Shown here piece after piece: positions 29,808 to 39,378 of a stretch of DNA of 64,000 bases (position 1 is its first letter; each line of letters opens with the position of its first letter). The stretch is from Bacteroidota bacterium (lineage in GTDB: Bacteria > Bacteroidota > Bacteroidia > Chitinophagales > Chitinophagaceae). Below the pieces are notes generated by a model. The model was not told the origin of the DNA, searched no databases, and saw nothing but the letters and a program-made list of their open reading frames with translations. Made by a program: the position numbers and the translations under genes. The stretch lies in assembly GCA_016715505.1 (NCBI GenBank), contig JADJZY010000032.1, positions 1-64,000 on the forward strand, read 5' to 3'.

Positions 29808-29950
29808 AATCTTTAAAATGATTGAATGGATGAATGATGAACAAATATAGTCGGACCATTTTTAGCAAGCATAGAAAGTGGACGTTTTTTTATTTTATTA
29901 GGATAGTGTAATTTTTTGTTATTGATTCAATTTGCGTTCTTTGCAGGCAA

Positions 29951-30616
29951 ATGAAAGATATCATCATTGCCATCGATGGATTTTCCTCAACCGGAAAGAG
30001 TACACTTGCCAAACAATTGGCCCAACGATTGGGATATACTTATATTGATAGTGGTGCAATGTATCGGGCCATCACGCTTTATTTTATGCGACACGACATT
30101 GCATTGAACAATCAAGAGGAAGTTTTATTGGCGCTTGATCACATTGAATTACATTTTGATGAAAATGGGATTTGTTTGAATAAAGAACCGGTTGATGCCG
30201 CAATTCGTACCATGGAAGTTTCCGCTAAAGTGAGCGAAGTATCAGCATTGGAAGCTGTTCGTAAATTTGCCGTCGCGCAGCAACAAAGAATGGGTGTTCA
30301 TAAAAAAATGGTCATGGATGGGCGGGATATTGGTACTATTGTATTTCCGGAGGCAGAGTTAAAAATCTATCTAACAGCAGATCCCGAGGTAAGAACGCAG
30401 CGCCGATATGATGAATTAAAAATTAAATCGCCAGAAATTTCGCGTCAGGAAGTGCAGGCAAATTTGGCACACCGTGACCATTTAGATTCAACTCGTGCGT
30501 TCGATCCCTTGCGCAAAGCGGATGATGCCCGAGAATTAAATAATTCCGGATTAAGTATGCAGGAGCAATTGGATATTGCTGAAGATTGGGCATTACAGTT
30601 AATTCAGCAATCCTGA
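29951..30616 (+). CDS. cmk: Cytidylate kinase
   Basis: Phosphorylates CMP/dCMP. 221 residues, complete. P-loop IAIDGFSSTGKSTLAKQLA, the YIDSGAMYRAITLYF substrate region, MDGRDIGTIVFPEAELKIYL, and DSTRAFDPLRKADDA near the C-terminus are all diagnostic. The ATG at 29951 follows an AT-rich leader. It converges on ispH, leaving only five bases between the two stops. Confidence 0.95.
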   Translation: MKDIIIAIDGFSSTGKSTLAKQLAQRLGYTYIDSGAMYRAITLYFMRHDIALNNQEEVLLALDHIELHFDENGICLNKEPVDAAIRTMEVSAKVSEVSALEAVRKFAVAQQQRMGVHKKMVMDGRDIGTIVFPEAELKIYLTADPEVRTQRRYDELKIKSPEISRQEVQANLAHRDHLDSTRAFDPLRKADDARELNNSGLSMQEQLDIAEDWALQLIQQS

Positions 30617-30621
30617 TAAAT

Positions 30622-31836
30622 TTATTGAAATTGTTCAATTAATTCGGATACAGGTCGACTATTCGGATAAAAGCCTTGTAATTTTTGGATAACTTTTTCA
30701 ACAATGGCATCCGGACAAGAAGCACCGGAGCTGATCAGAATACGAGTTTTATCTGATTGAGGCAAAAAGTTTTTCGTATTTTTTTCCTGATTTAGATGAA
30801 AATCATAGTGTCGAATAGAGTTTTCATTGTTTATATTATCCTGATTTTCGATATAATAAGTGGGTAGTTTTTTTTCGCATAGTTCAACCAGATGTGAGGT
30901 ATTGGAACTATTGTATCCTCCGATAACGATGGCCAAATCAGCCTCTGTTGAAAGCATGCCCTGCACAGCACTTTGATTATCGTTGGTAGCATAACATAAG
31001 GTATCCCTTGTATCGGCAAAATGATTTTCCGCTTCTCCAAATTGCTGAATAATCACGCCTTTTAAATAGTCGGCAATGCCCTGTGTTTCACTGGCAAGCA
31101 TGGTGGTTTGATTGACCACGCCAATAAATTGCAAATGCAATTCCGGATTAAAACCTGCTGAGTATTGGCCTTCAAAGTCGATAAAAAACGAAGCAGAAGA
31201 TTTTTTTTGCGTGATATATTCGGCAAGCAATTGAGCTTCCTGCATATCGCGGATTACTAACGCCGGAGCATGCACACTGCTATGTGAGAATGTTGCACGG
31301 GTTTCTTCATGGTCGGGTTTGCCATGTATAATGATGGTATGGCCTTTGGTTCCGATTTGTTCTGATCGGTTCCAGACCTTTTCCACGAACGGACAGGTGG
31401 TATTATATTTCAGGGGATCAATGCCAATTTGACGAAGTTTTTGTTCGGTTTCCAGGGTGGTACCAAAAGCCGGTATGATGACAATGTCATCCGCATTTAA
31501 TTCTTCCCAAGGCGTCAAAATCCGGCCTTTTGTATCCATGATAAACGACACACCATTTTTCTGCAAATCCGCATTAACCTGAGGATTATGAATCATTTCA
31601 CTCAGCAGGAAGATTCTTTTTCCCGGATTTTCATCTACTGTTCGAAATGCGATTTCAATTGCATTTTCAACGCCATAACAGAACCCAAAATGTCGGGCCA
31701 GGAAAATTTCCAAAGGGCCAAAATCTAATCTGGTCGGGGTAAAATCCTTTTTCATCTTATCCGCATTTTTGCGTGCAGATTTGATAGCTGAAATAAGTGG
31801 ACTTCGATAAAAGTCTGGGATTTGGAAACTTTTCAT
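30622..31836 (-). CDS. ispH: 4-Hydroxy-3-methylbut-2-enyl diphosphate reductase
   Basis: Last step of the MEP isoprenoid pathway, giving IPP and DMAPP with a 4Fe-4S cluster. 404 residues, the longer form seen in Bacteroidota. Cluster cysteines are in FGFCYGVENAIEIA, YNTTCPFVEKVWNR and SSGASCPDAIVEKVI. Also seen: IIIHGKPDHEETRA, VVNQTTMLASET with the catalytic-region Thr, CYATNDNQSAV and VIGGYNSSNTSHLVELC. The first residues before DFTPTRLDF may be a short extension; a later start is possible. Confidence 0.95.
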   Translation of the reverse strand: MKSFQIPDFYRSPLISAIKSARKNADKMKKDFTPTRLDFGPLEIFLARHFGFCYGVENAIEIAFRTVDENPGKRIFLLSEMIHNPQVNADLQKNGVSFIMDTKGRILTPWEELNADDIVIIPAFGTTLETEQKLRQIGIDPLKYNTTCPFVEKVWNRSEQIGTKGHTIIIHGKPDHEETRATFSHSSVHAPALVIRDMQEAQLLAEYITQKKSSASFFIDFEGQYSAGFNPELHLQFIGVVNQTTMLASETQGIADYLKGVIIQQFGEAENHFADTRDTLCYATNDNQSAVQGMLSTEADLAIVIGGYNSSNTSHLVELCEKKLPTYYIENQDNINNENSIRHYDFHLNQEKNTKNFLPQSDKTRILISSGASCPDAIVEKVIQKLQGFYPNSRPVSELIEQFQ

Positions 31837-31976
31837 GTGGGAACGAGGTTCTGATCAATGTTTTCTTTGATGGATATGCCCGATTTGGTAAAAGAAATAC
31901 TTTTTTTTCTTCGGCAAAAGTAAAGATTCCAAAGGTCAATCAATGCTATTTATGGCTTCATTCCATCACTTTGTCG

Positions 31977-31984
31977 TAAATTTG
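31977..31984 (+). promoter_or_regulatory. -7 element upstream of T9SS protein gene
   Basis: TAAATTTG matches TAnnTTTG exactly, 60 bases before the ATG at 32044. No TTG at standard spacing. Confidence 0.35.
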
Positions 31985-32043
31985 TGACTTCTAAAATTGT
32001 TCTAGCGGACAATTTATTCATTATCAACGAAACGAAACTATAC

Positions 32044-33954
32044 ATGAAAAAAACGCTTCTTTTTCTTTGCCTGACCTACTCGGGTATCAATTTATTGTTT
32101 GCACAAGATCAGAACGGTATTCAAGCCGGGGGTGCCAAACGAATGAATATACAGGGTACTTATCTGGGTTTTGCAATTCCTAAATCAGATGACCTCGAGC
32201 TTTTACCAATGATGACACCGGTGGTTTCGAAAAATGAATCCAAAGATGAATCGGCGTTGAAATTGCTGAAAGAGGAAAAAATGAAGGAAAAAGAAGCGGC
32301 GATACAGGCAGGACTAGATGAAGAGTCCACAACCGCACAGAAAACTCGTGGGCTGGATCCAACACTCATTGTAGGGTATAATGCTTTGGGAAATCAGGGA
32401 ACTCCATCAGATAATTCTTGTGCTGTGAATAAAAGTGGGCAATTGATTGCTGTGGTGAATAGCAGTATCAGAACTTATAATACTGGCACCGGAGCCGGTA
32501 TTGGTTCCATTGTCGGGTTACAAAACTTTTTCTCTTCCATTTCAAACGGCTCGCTACTCTCTACAAATACCTGTGATCCGAAGGTAATCTTTGATCCTCA
32601 GGCTGACCGTTTTATCGTATTTGCCCAAACATGTGAGGGAAATTCTTCTTCATCTCAGCTTTTGTTGGCTTTTTCTAAAACGTCCAATCCAGCAGATGGA
32701 TTTTATTTCTATCAATTTAGTGGGAATCAAAGTGCTGCTGTTGGCACTAATGTGTGGTTTGATTATCCGAAAATTGGGGTTTCAAACCATGATGTGTTTG
32801 TAACAGGAAATCTTTTTACAAATAATTTTGATTACGAACAAAGTGTGATTTATCAAATTGATAAAACAAAATGTTATGCTGGTCAATCACTTGCTGCAGC
32901 CGATGCCTCCCTATGGTATAATATTGCCAATAGTCCATTTACGATGGTTCCGATGACAAATGGTCAAGGTGGTGGATATGGAAATAATATGTTCCTCGTG
33001 AGTACGGATCAAACCCTTTTCGGAACAAATTTGGCTATTTATGAAATCACCAATGCCGTTCAAAACAATCCCCAGATTATTGATCAATATGTCACCATTC
33101 CAAGTGCACCATCACCGGCTGATGGAATACAACAAGGCACAAATGTAGATTTGCAGATTGGAGATAACCGTGGTATGGATGGGTTTTATTTAAATGGAAC
33201 CATCCACTATGTATTTCACAGCGATGCCGGAAGTGGTTATTCAGGTGTCAACTATTCTAGGTTAAAAAAGAACGGTTCCAATTGGCAATTACAGAATAAT
33301 AAAGTCATCAAAATTACCGGAAAAGATTGTGCATTTCCTGCCATTGCTTCTATGGGATGGACCAACACCGATCAATCCGCTTTGATCCATTTCTTATGCT
33401 CCAGTAATAGTGATTATCCGGGTATGAGAGCCGTGTTTGTGAATGACAATTTTCAGGAATCAAATCCGATCATGGTAAAGGCCGGTACAGGTTATGCCAG
33501 CGTATTTCCACAAGGCGGTGTAACGCGTTGGGGAGATTATTCGGGTGCTTCACGTGAATTAAATGCTTCTGTTCCTACCGTGTGGGTATTCGGAATGTAT
33601 GGTAATACCAACAATACTTGGACCAATCATTTTGCAAAAATTAGCAAAGGAGCCTGGCCTACTGATGTTGAGGATATTCAACAAAACACCGATTCAAAAG
33701 TTGAAGTATTCCCGAACCCTATTGAAGATGTATATAGTATTCAATTAGATTTGCCGGAAAGTGGTAAAATTGAAATTGATTTGTATGATATGAACGGGCG
33801 TTTTGTGCGACATGTATATGCCTCTCAAATTTCAAAGGGCAATAACTTGTTCAGCTTTAACAAAGGGCCGTTGGCGAATGGACAATATGTTTTACAATTT
33901 AAATTAAACAACCAGCCATTTAAGAATGAGAAAATTTCTGTTACTGGTCGTTAG
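32044..33954 (+). CDS. Secreted protein with T9SS sorting domain, unknown passenger
   Basis: 636 residues from ATG 32044 with signal peptide MKKTLLFLCLTYSGINLLFA. The passenger has a beta-rich, propeller-like composition: VGYNALGNQGTPSDNSCAVN, DPKVIFDPQADRFIVFAQTC, WFDYPKIGVSNHDVFVTGN, IGDNRGMDGFYLNGTIHYVF, VTRWGDYSGASRE. No enzyme motif is seen. The C-terminus (VEVFPNPIEDVYSIQLDLPE... LANGQYVLQF) is a type A T9SS sorting domain. It is probably a cell-surface or released protein. Its last 29 bases overlap the start of the next small gene in another frame. Confidence 0.85.
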   Translation: MKKTLLFLCLTYSGINLLFAQDQNGIQAGGAKRMNIQGTYLGFAIPKSDDLELLPMMTPVVSKNESKDESALKLLKEEKMKEKEAAIQAGLDEESTTAQKTRGLDPTLIVGYNALGNQGTPSDNSCAVNKSGQLIAVVNSSIRTYNTGTGAGIGSIVGLQNFFSSISNGSLLSTNTCDPKVIFDPQADRFIVFAQTCEGNSSSSQLLLAFSKTSNPADGFYFYQFSGNQSAAVGTNVWFDYPKIGVSNHDVFVTGNLFTNNFDYEQSVIYQIDKTKCYAGQSLAAADASLWYNIANSPFTMVPMTNGQGGGYGNNMFLVSTDQTLFGTNLAIYEITNAVQNNPQIIDQYVTIPSAPSPADGIQQGTNVDLQIGDNRGMDGFYLNGTIHYVFHSDAGSGYSGVNYSRLKKNGSNWQLQNNKVIKITGKDCAFPAIASMGWTNTDQSALIHFLCSSNSDYPGMRAVFVNDNFQESNPIMVKAGTGYASVFPQGGVTRWGDYSGASRELNASVPTVWVFGMYGNTNNTWTNHFAKISKGAWPTDVEDIQQNTDSKVEVFPNPIEDVYSIQLDLPESGKIEIDLYDMNGRFVRHVYASQISKGNNLFSFNKGPLANGQYVLQFKLNNQPFKNEKISVTGR

Positions 33955-34171
33955 TCTCTTGAGTGTTTTATTTGTTGTTCAAATGGACGCTTCAGCCAAA
34001 AAGAAGAAGAAACGTAAACGAAAGGCCAAACCTAAAACGGAGCAAGTTACAACGAACTCAGATTCAATGCGGGTTGTACGTGCACCGGGTGTTAAAAACC
34101 AACAAGAATATGACTCTTTAAAGGCTGTAAAAAATGCGGAAAAGAAGGCAACGCTCAACGAAAAAAAATAA
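33926..34171 (+). CDS. Small secreted lysine-rich protein
   Basis: 81 residues: signal peptide MRKFLLLVVSLLSVLFVVQM then DASA, a poly-basic run (KKKKKRKRKAKPK) and a charged tail (QQEYDSLKAVKNAEKKATLN). The family is not recognised. It begins inside the end of the upstream T9SS gene (29-base overlap) and is followed after six bases by the HesB/IscA gene, suggesting translational coupling within one transcript. Confidence 0.6.
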   Translation: MRKFLLLVVSLLSVLFVVQMDASAKKKKKRKRKAKPKTEQVTTNSDSMRVVRAPGVKNQQEYDSLKAVKNAEKKATLNEKK

Positions 34172-34177
34172 AAGAAT

Positions 34178-34516
34178 ATGTCAGAAGTCATGCAAGTTCC
34201 GGTTCGATTAACAGAAGGTGCGATTGGTGAATTGAAACGTCTTCTCCAAACGGATGCAAACAAACCTTACTTAAGGGTAGGGGTGAAAGGTGGTGGTTGC
34301 AGTGGAATGACCTATGTATTGGAATACGACGAAAAGCAGGAAGCAGATCGTGAGTATATACTTGAAGGAATTCCGGTAATCATGAATCCATCCCATGAAA
34401 TCTATCTGTTTGGTGTTGAAGTTGATTTTGAAGGAGGACTTAATTCACGTGGGTTTACATTCAAAAACCCGAACGCTTCATCCACATGTGGTTGTGGCAC
34501 GAGTTTCGCGGTTTAA
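34178..34516 (+). CDS. HesB/IscA-type iron-sulfur assembly protein
   Basis: 112 residues. A-type Fe-S carrier or scaffold with the three conserved Cys: one in GGGCSGMTYVL and two in TCGCGTSF. AIGELKRLLQ, YLRVGVKGG and SHEIYLFGVEVDFEGGLNSRGFTFKNPNA fit the family from end to end. It would hand clusters to apo-enzymes such as IspH, which lies nearby but is not cotranscribed. The exact subtype (IscA, SufA or ErpA) cannot be decided. Confidence 0.92.
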   Translation: MSEVMQVPVRLTEGAIGELKRLLQTDANKPYLRVGVKGGGCSGMTYVLEYDEKQEADREYILEGIPVIMNPSHEIYLFGVEVDFEGGLNSRGFTFKNPNASSTCGCGTSFAV

Positions 34517-34992
34517 AGCTAAATATTTTTTACTGTCCTGCATGCAGATTCTTTATTCTGTAGGGGATCATCTTTTAAAGATTTGGAGTCATCGGATTTC
34601 CTTGGCTTTAAACGCAAAAAATTTCAGCTCTTAGAGGGAACTAGCCTATTTTAGTCCCTTTTCATGAAGTAATTCATACGATCAGATGAAGTGTTTTTCT
34701 TAAAATTAGATCGTATTTCCATCTTTATTATTTTCTTTTATACAAGTATTATTTTTTATGGTAGTGCATGGAAAGTAAGCATTATGGATGATCAATTTTG
34801 TAAATGGTTTAGAAATGACCAAATAGTTTAGTTGATTCTTTTGGATTTTGAGAAATATTGAATTCCTGCCTGGTCTTGTTTTGATGCACAATCAACCTGA
34901 GGTCGACAGGCATCCATTGAACATCCTTAACACATAAAAATAGGGGCATAAAAAAAACTCCCCGAAGGGAGTCTTTACTATAATCTTTATAA
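34517..34992. other. Gene-free region between HesB and EGF-like lipoprotein genes
   Basis: No coding sequence is supported; AT-rich. The right end contains a clear terminator for the leftward lipoprotein gene at 34957-34972. Confidence 0.5.
34951..34972 (-). terminator. Terminator of the EGF-like lipoprotein gene
   Basis: On the minus strand, ACTCCC-TTCG-GGGAGT forms a tight stem with a TTCG tetraloop, followed by seven T. It lies 20 bases after the stop. Confidence 0.8.
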
Positions 34993-35481
34993 TTATTTAG
35001 TACCTGTAAATGTACAAGTGTTAGAAGTCAAAGAGTTCGTAACTGTGTAAGTAATTGTGATGGTATTTCCTGTAATTGTACCAGAACCGACAGCTGTAAC
35101 GCCAGAAGCTACTGTTTGAGAAGGAATGGTGAATGCATTTCCAGATGCAGAAGCAATCGCAGTCAGATTGTCGTTATACAAATTCTGGATATTAAATTTG
35201 GTATCATCACTGTTTGCAGTGCAAGTGATTGAGTAGTTGTCAGACCCTACTGTACAAGTTTCAGCACCTGTAAATACGCCTAAAAATTTAGTACGAGACA
35301 AGGTTTCGCAATTTGTACCTTCATATCCTGTAGGACAAGCACAAAGACCATCTGTACATGTACCACCGTTTTGACAAACGACGTCTTTACAAGCATCAGG
35401 ATCGCAAGAAGTGAAAATAGTTGTTGAGAATGCGCCAATCGTTAAGAATGAGGCTAAGAGAATTGATTTCAGGTTTTTCAT
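34993..35481 (-). CDS. Lipoprotein with EGF-like domain
   Basis: 162 residues from ATG 35481 (an upstream TTG would add eight). Signal peptide MKNLKSILLASFLTIGAFST ending in the lipobox FTSC. Directly after it, CKDVVCQNGGTCTDGLCACP, with a following GYEGTNCE, is a textbook six-cysteine EGF-like module. The rest is Thr/Ser-rich beta (FLGVFTGAETCTVGSDN, VGSGTITGNTITITYTV). Probably attached at the cell surface or periplasm; role unknown. A terminator lies just downstream. Confidence 0.85.
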   Translation of the reverse strand: MKNLKSILLASFLTIGAFSTTIFTSCDPDACKDVVCQNGGTCTDGLCACPTGYEGTNCETLSRTKFLGVFTGAETCTVGSDNYSITCTANSDDTKFNIQNLYNDNLTAIASASGNAFTIPSQTVASGVTAVGSGTITGNTITITYTVTNSLTSNTCTFTGTK

Positions 35482-35573
35482 GTTTATTTCTTTTAATGCT
35501 GACAAAGGTTCATTATATCTTTCTACATTACAAAAATATTGATTTGGTTTACAACTTATTTACAAACTTGATG

Positions 35574-36176
35574 CTAATGCATACGATCTCCCCGTATTTC
35601 CATATTTTCTAAAATTTCTTTTTCGATCAAAAGCCATTCTTTCCACCTTTTTTTTACCTTTTCATGGGGTAAATAGGTTTTTGCCAGGTCTAAAAACAAA
35701 CGATAATGTCCCGCTTCGGAAATCATAAATTTTCGGTAGAAATTACGAAGATATTCGTCCTCCAATTCTTCACTCATTAACCTGAAACGCTCACAGCTCC
35801 TGGCCTCAATCAAGGCAAAGATGAGCAATTGGTCGAGCAAACGATCATCCGGGTGCCCGCCTTTCTGCATATTGGTCATCAATTCATTCACATACAGGTC
35901 CTTGCGTTGTTTGCCCAGACTCAATTTTCGTTTATTTAATTCAGAAAGAACCATTCTGAAATGTCCCCATTCTTCGGTAACAATGGGTGCCAATTCATCA
36001 ACCAAGCGCTGATGCTGAGGGTATCTTTGAATTAAACTAATACAGTTGCTGGCTGCTTTTTGTTCACAATAGGCATGATCCGTCAGAATATCCTGTAAAG
36101 ACATCTCCGCCAGGTTGACCCATCTTGGATCGGTGGGTAATTTTAATCCTAAGATTGTATTTTGTTGATCAGACAT
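35574..36176 (-). CDS. miaE: tRNA-(ms2io6A)-hydroxylase MiaE
   Basis: 200 residues. Diiron ferritin-like enzyme that hydroxylates the isopentenyl group of ms2i6A37 in tRNA. The iron-ligand helices are visible: DHAYCEQKAASNC, VTEEWGHFRMVL (ExxH), ALIEARSCERFRLM and SEAGHYRLFLDLA (ExxH). Starts at ATG 36176, divergent from the two-component sensor gene. The partner enzymes MiaA and MiaB are not in the window. Confidence 0.93.
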   Translation of the reverse strand: MSDQQNTILGLKLPTDPRWVNLAEMSLQDILTDHAYCEQKAASNCISLIQRYPQHQRLVDELAPIVTEEWGHFRMVLSELNKRKLSLGKQRKDLYVNELMTNMQKGGHPDDRLLDQLLIFALIEARSCERFRLMSEELEDEYLRNFYRKFMISEAGHYRLFLDLAKTYLPHEKVKKRWKEWLLIEKEILENMEIRGDRMH

Positions 36177-36297
36177 CGTGTCTGCAATTTTACCAATTTC
36201 TCTGCAAAACCACCAAATTCATGGATTATATAACCAAATACTCAATTTACACCAATGGATATTCTATAAATCATATCTTAGCCAAAGTTGATTCAGC

Positions 36298-39200
36298 TTG
36301 AAGCGATACTTACAAATATCAGGATACATCGGTATTTTAATGGTCTGTCTGTTGACAGGCTACACACAAGGTTTTCAGCCTGAGAAAATTTATGTTCGTA
36401 ATATTCAACTGAAAGAAGGTTTATCACAGGTGGTTGTCACCGATATGGCGCAAGATGCCAAAGGCTTTATCTGGATTTCCACTTTTGACGGCCTCAATCG
36501 CTTCGATGGAAATTACATGAAGGTATTCCGGCATAACCCGGAAGACCCCCGTTCTTTACCATCCTCCAAAATTCATAAACTGCATGCCGGAAATGGTCGT
36601 TTTCTCTATTTATTGAGTAGTGACGGGTTTCATATATTTGATACTCGTCAGAATCAAACAATTTATCCTTCAGTTCTTAAAAAATATAAATTATCATGGG
36701 TACTTGAAGAAACAGAAAGTAAGGTGTGGTTTCATATCCATGGCAAAGGGTTGTTGCGATACAATTCTTTGACCGAAGAGGTGATTGAATATTTTACGCC
36801 TTTGATTCCAAAAGAAACAGATTTACTGGAGATCCTCTCCTACGGAAATAAAATATTCAGTGTTTTTTCTAACGGGGATGTTTTGGAATTGGATGACAAT
36901 ACCGGCAAATTTCAATTGTTTAATTTTCCAATACCTGAAAGTGTATTTACCACAGCAGCTTTTGACAAATATCATCAAATCATCTTAGGGTCTATCTCCG
37001 GAGAATTATACCAGTTTCAACCTTCGAATCATCAATTTCAACAATCACCCTTATTGGCCTTGAATCAAAAGTTGGTTGCGGTGAATTCTATTCAATACGA
37101 TTCCCGAAAAAATATTTTGCTATTGAGCTCCTATGGTCAGGGTTTATTTGTTTATGATTATACGACCAGTAAATTATTTCAACTCAAAAAAAATGAGCAT
37201 ATCTTACCCATTGCGGCTAATTATTGTCTGAAAATATTTGCGGATAGGAGTGGATTTATTTATCTCGGTTATGATGGTTCAGGATTGGATGTATTTGATC
37301 CTTATGTGAAAAAATTTGTACCTATTGTGCGCAAAGATTCAGATGATACAAAAACCATCAAATTTGTGCGAAAAATAGCTGAAGATGATCAAGGTAATTT
37401 AATCATCGGTACAGCAGGCAGTGGATTGGTGAGATATACCAAAACACAAAATCATTTTGAGTTTTTTTCCTTTAAGAACCTTTTAAACCTTTCAGAAAAT
37501 TATATCATCGAAATGATTCGTATTGGTTCGGAATTGTGGTTAGGTTTCAATGGGAATGGGATTGCAGTGGTGGATATCAATACCCTTCAACAAAAGAAAA
37601 AAAATCGGATATGGGTGGGTACACGAGAGAATGGACTTAATTTGATTGATAGCCAACGAAAAGTCATCCGACAATTTACAGCAGAGGCCTATCCTTTTTT
37701 TAAGAATAATGGCTTGAGATGTTTATATCAAACCCGTGAAGGAGTCATTTTAATTGGAACGGAAAAGGGTATTTATCAAATTGATGAACAACTGAACATT
37801 ACCCGCTTGTTTCCAAAAGAAAATTCTTTGCGTACCGGAACTTTGAAATCAATTAAATGTTTTCATCAGGATTATAAGGGACGTATTTGGACGGGAACAG
37901 ACGGAGGAGGAATTGCAGTATATACCAAAGATTTTCAATTATTAAGAACTCTAAGTACCAACGATTTTCTCAATAATAATGTTGTTTACTCCATACTGGC
38001 CGAAAATGATAGCAGTTTTTGGATCAGTACAAATGCCGGACTTTCGAATATCCAATGGAATGAATCGGTATTGTTGAAAAAAGCCAATCCGCAAATTAGG
38101 AATTTTGATGAGAGTAATGGTTTGCAATCGAATGAATTTAATACAGGGGCATATACCAAACTACGGGATGGTCGTTTCGTTTTTGGAGGTTTAAATGGAC
38201 TCAATGTTTTCCATCCTTCCGAAATCAGAAATAATCCGGAAGTACCTGTTGTATATATCAATGAGTTTAAAGTATTTGAAAATCCACTACAAACCAAAGA
38301 GGATATTTGTTTTCTGGACAAGGTAGATTTACGTCATTTTGAAAATTCCATCTCTTTATCATTTTCTACTTTGGGTTTTTCTCTTCCGGGAAAAATTAAA
38401 TATCAATACAAACTTGAAGGATACGATAAAGAATGGATCAATACTACTGATCGTAATTATGTGAGTTATACCAATTTAAATTCAGGTAAGTATGAATTTC
38501 AGGTAAGATGTGCCAATGCAGACGGTATTTGGAGTGATGATTTTAGCCGTCTTCAAATTACGATCGCAACGCCCTTTTATAAAACATGGTGGTTTATTCT
38601 GGCATCAGTGCTTTTGGCGGCACAGCTTATTTACATGATTTATAAAAATAAGATCAATCAGATTCGTGAAAAAGAAGCGATTAGAATTCAATATACCAAG
38701 GAATTGGCGGAAGTAGAAATGAAAGCCCTCCGGGCACAAATTAATCCACACTTTTTGTTCAATTCACTCAATTCAATCAATAATTTTATTCTTCGAAATG
38801 ATACCAAACTAGCCTCACGTTACTTGGTGAAATTTTCGCAGTTGGTTCGTAATATTCTCAATAACTCTTCGGCTACTTTTATCAATCTGGAAGAAGAACT
38901 GCAAACGATCGAGCTTTATATGATCATTGAAGGGATGCGTTTCAGTAATCAGTTTAGTTATCAGATTGTACTCAGCCCGGAAATACAACCGGGTAGTATC
39001 CGCATCCCATCCCTGTTGTTACAACCTTATGTAGAAAATGCCATTTGGCACGGTTTGTTACACAAAGAAGGTGAAAAAAATATTGTTATTTCCGTGAAAC
39101 GAAATGATCAACAATATATTTGTATCGAAATTGAAGATAATGGTGTGGGGCGTGAGAAAGCCAGACAATTAGAAAGTAAAACGAAGAAGCATAAATCTTT

Positions 39201-39369
39201 TGGGATGGCTTTGGGTGAAAGTCGTTTACGCCTGATGAATCTTGGATCAACACCACAATCTTCGGTGGAAGTGGCCGATTTACGCAATGCGGATGGTGAA
39301 GCCACCGGAACAAAAATCATCATCACACTCTTTGATGCTAAATTTAACCAAACTATCCTTAACCAATAA
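36298..39369 (+). CDS. Reg_prop/Y_Y_Y sensor histidine kinase of the LytS type
   Basis: 1023 residues. Signal peptide (TTG start, in-frame stop just upstream; next ATG 36340 would truncate the signal). Periplasmic two-bladed propeller of Reg_prop repeats (GLSQVVVTDMAQDAKGFIWI, RIWVGTRENGLNL, GRIWTGTDGGGIAVYT), then a Y_Y_Y domain (YKLEGYDKEWINTT, SGKYEFQVRCANADG), one membrane span (WWFILASVLLAAQLIYMIY), and a cytoplasmic LytS-type kinase: ALRAQINPHFLFNSLNSI with the phospho-His, and an HATPase domain (LLLQPYVENAIWHGLLHK, IEDNGVGREKAR). A propeller linker near 37600 looks shortened (NTLQQKKKNRIWVGT). The ligand is unknown. Cotranscribed with the LytTR regulator. Confidence 0.93.
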   Translation: MKRYLQISGYIGILMVCLLTGYTQGFQPEKIYVRNIQLKEGLSQVVVTDMAQDAKGFIWISTFDGLNRFDGNYMKVFRHNPEDPRSLPSSKIHKLHAGNGRFLYLLSSDGFHIFDTRQNQTIYPSVLKKYKLSWVLEETESKVWFHIHGKGLLRYNSLTEEVIEYFTPLIPKETDLLEILSYGNKIFSVFSNGDVLELDDNTGKFQLFNFPIPESVFTTAAFDKYHQIILGSISGELYQFQPSNHQFQQSPLLALNQKLVAVNSIQYDSRKNILLLSSYGQGLFVYDYTTSKLFQLKKNEHILPIAANYCLKIFADRSGFIYLGYDGSGLDVFDPYVKKFVPIVRKDSDDTKTIKFVRKIAEDDQGNLIIGTAGSGLVRYTKTQNHFEFFSFKNLLNLSENYIIEMIRIGSELWLGFNGNGIAVVDINTLQQKKKNRIWVGTRENGLNLIDSQRKVIRQFTAEAYPFFKNNGLRCLYQTREGVILIGTEKGIYQIDEQLNITRLFPKENSLRTGTLKSIKCFHQDYKGRIWTGTDGGGIAVYTKDFQLLRTLSTNDFLNNNVVYSILAENDSSFWISTNAGLSNIQWNESVLLKKANPQIRNFDESNGLQSNEFNTGAYTKLRDGRFVFGGLNGLNVFHPSEIRNNPEVPVVYINEFKVFENPLQTKEDICFLDKVDLRHFENSISLSFSTLGFSLPGKIKYQYKLEGYDKEWINTTDRNYVSYTNLNSGKYEFQVRCANADGIWSDDFSRLQITIATPFYKTWWFILASVLLAAQLIYMIYKNKINQIREKEAIRIQYTKELAEVEMKALRAQINPHFLFNSLNSINNFILRNDTKLASRYLVKFSQLVRNILNNSSATFINLEEELQTIELYMIIEGMRFSNQFSYQIVLSPEIQPGSIRIPSLLLQPYVENAIWHGLLHKEGEKNIVISVKRNDQQYICIEIEDNGVGREKARQLESKTKKHKSFGMALGESRLRLMNLGSTPQSSVEVADLRNADGEATGTKIIITLFDAKFNQTILNQ

Positions 39370-39378
39370 ATCAATATC

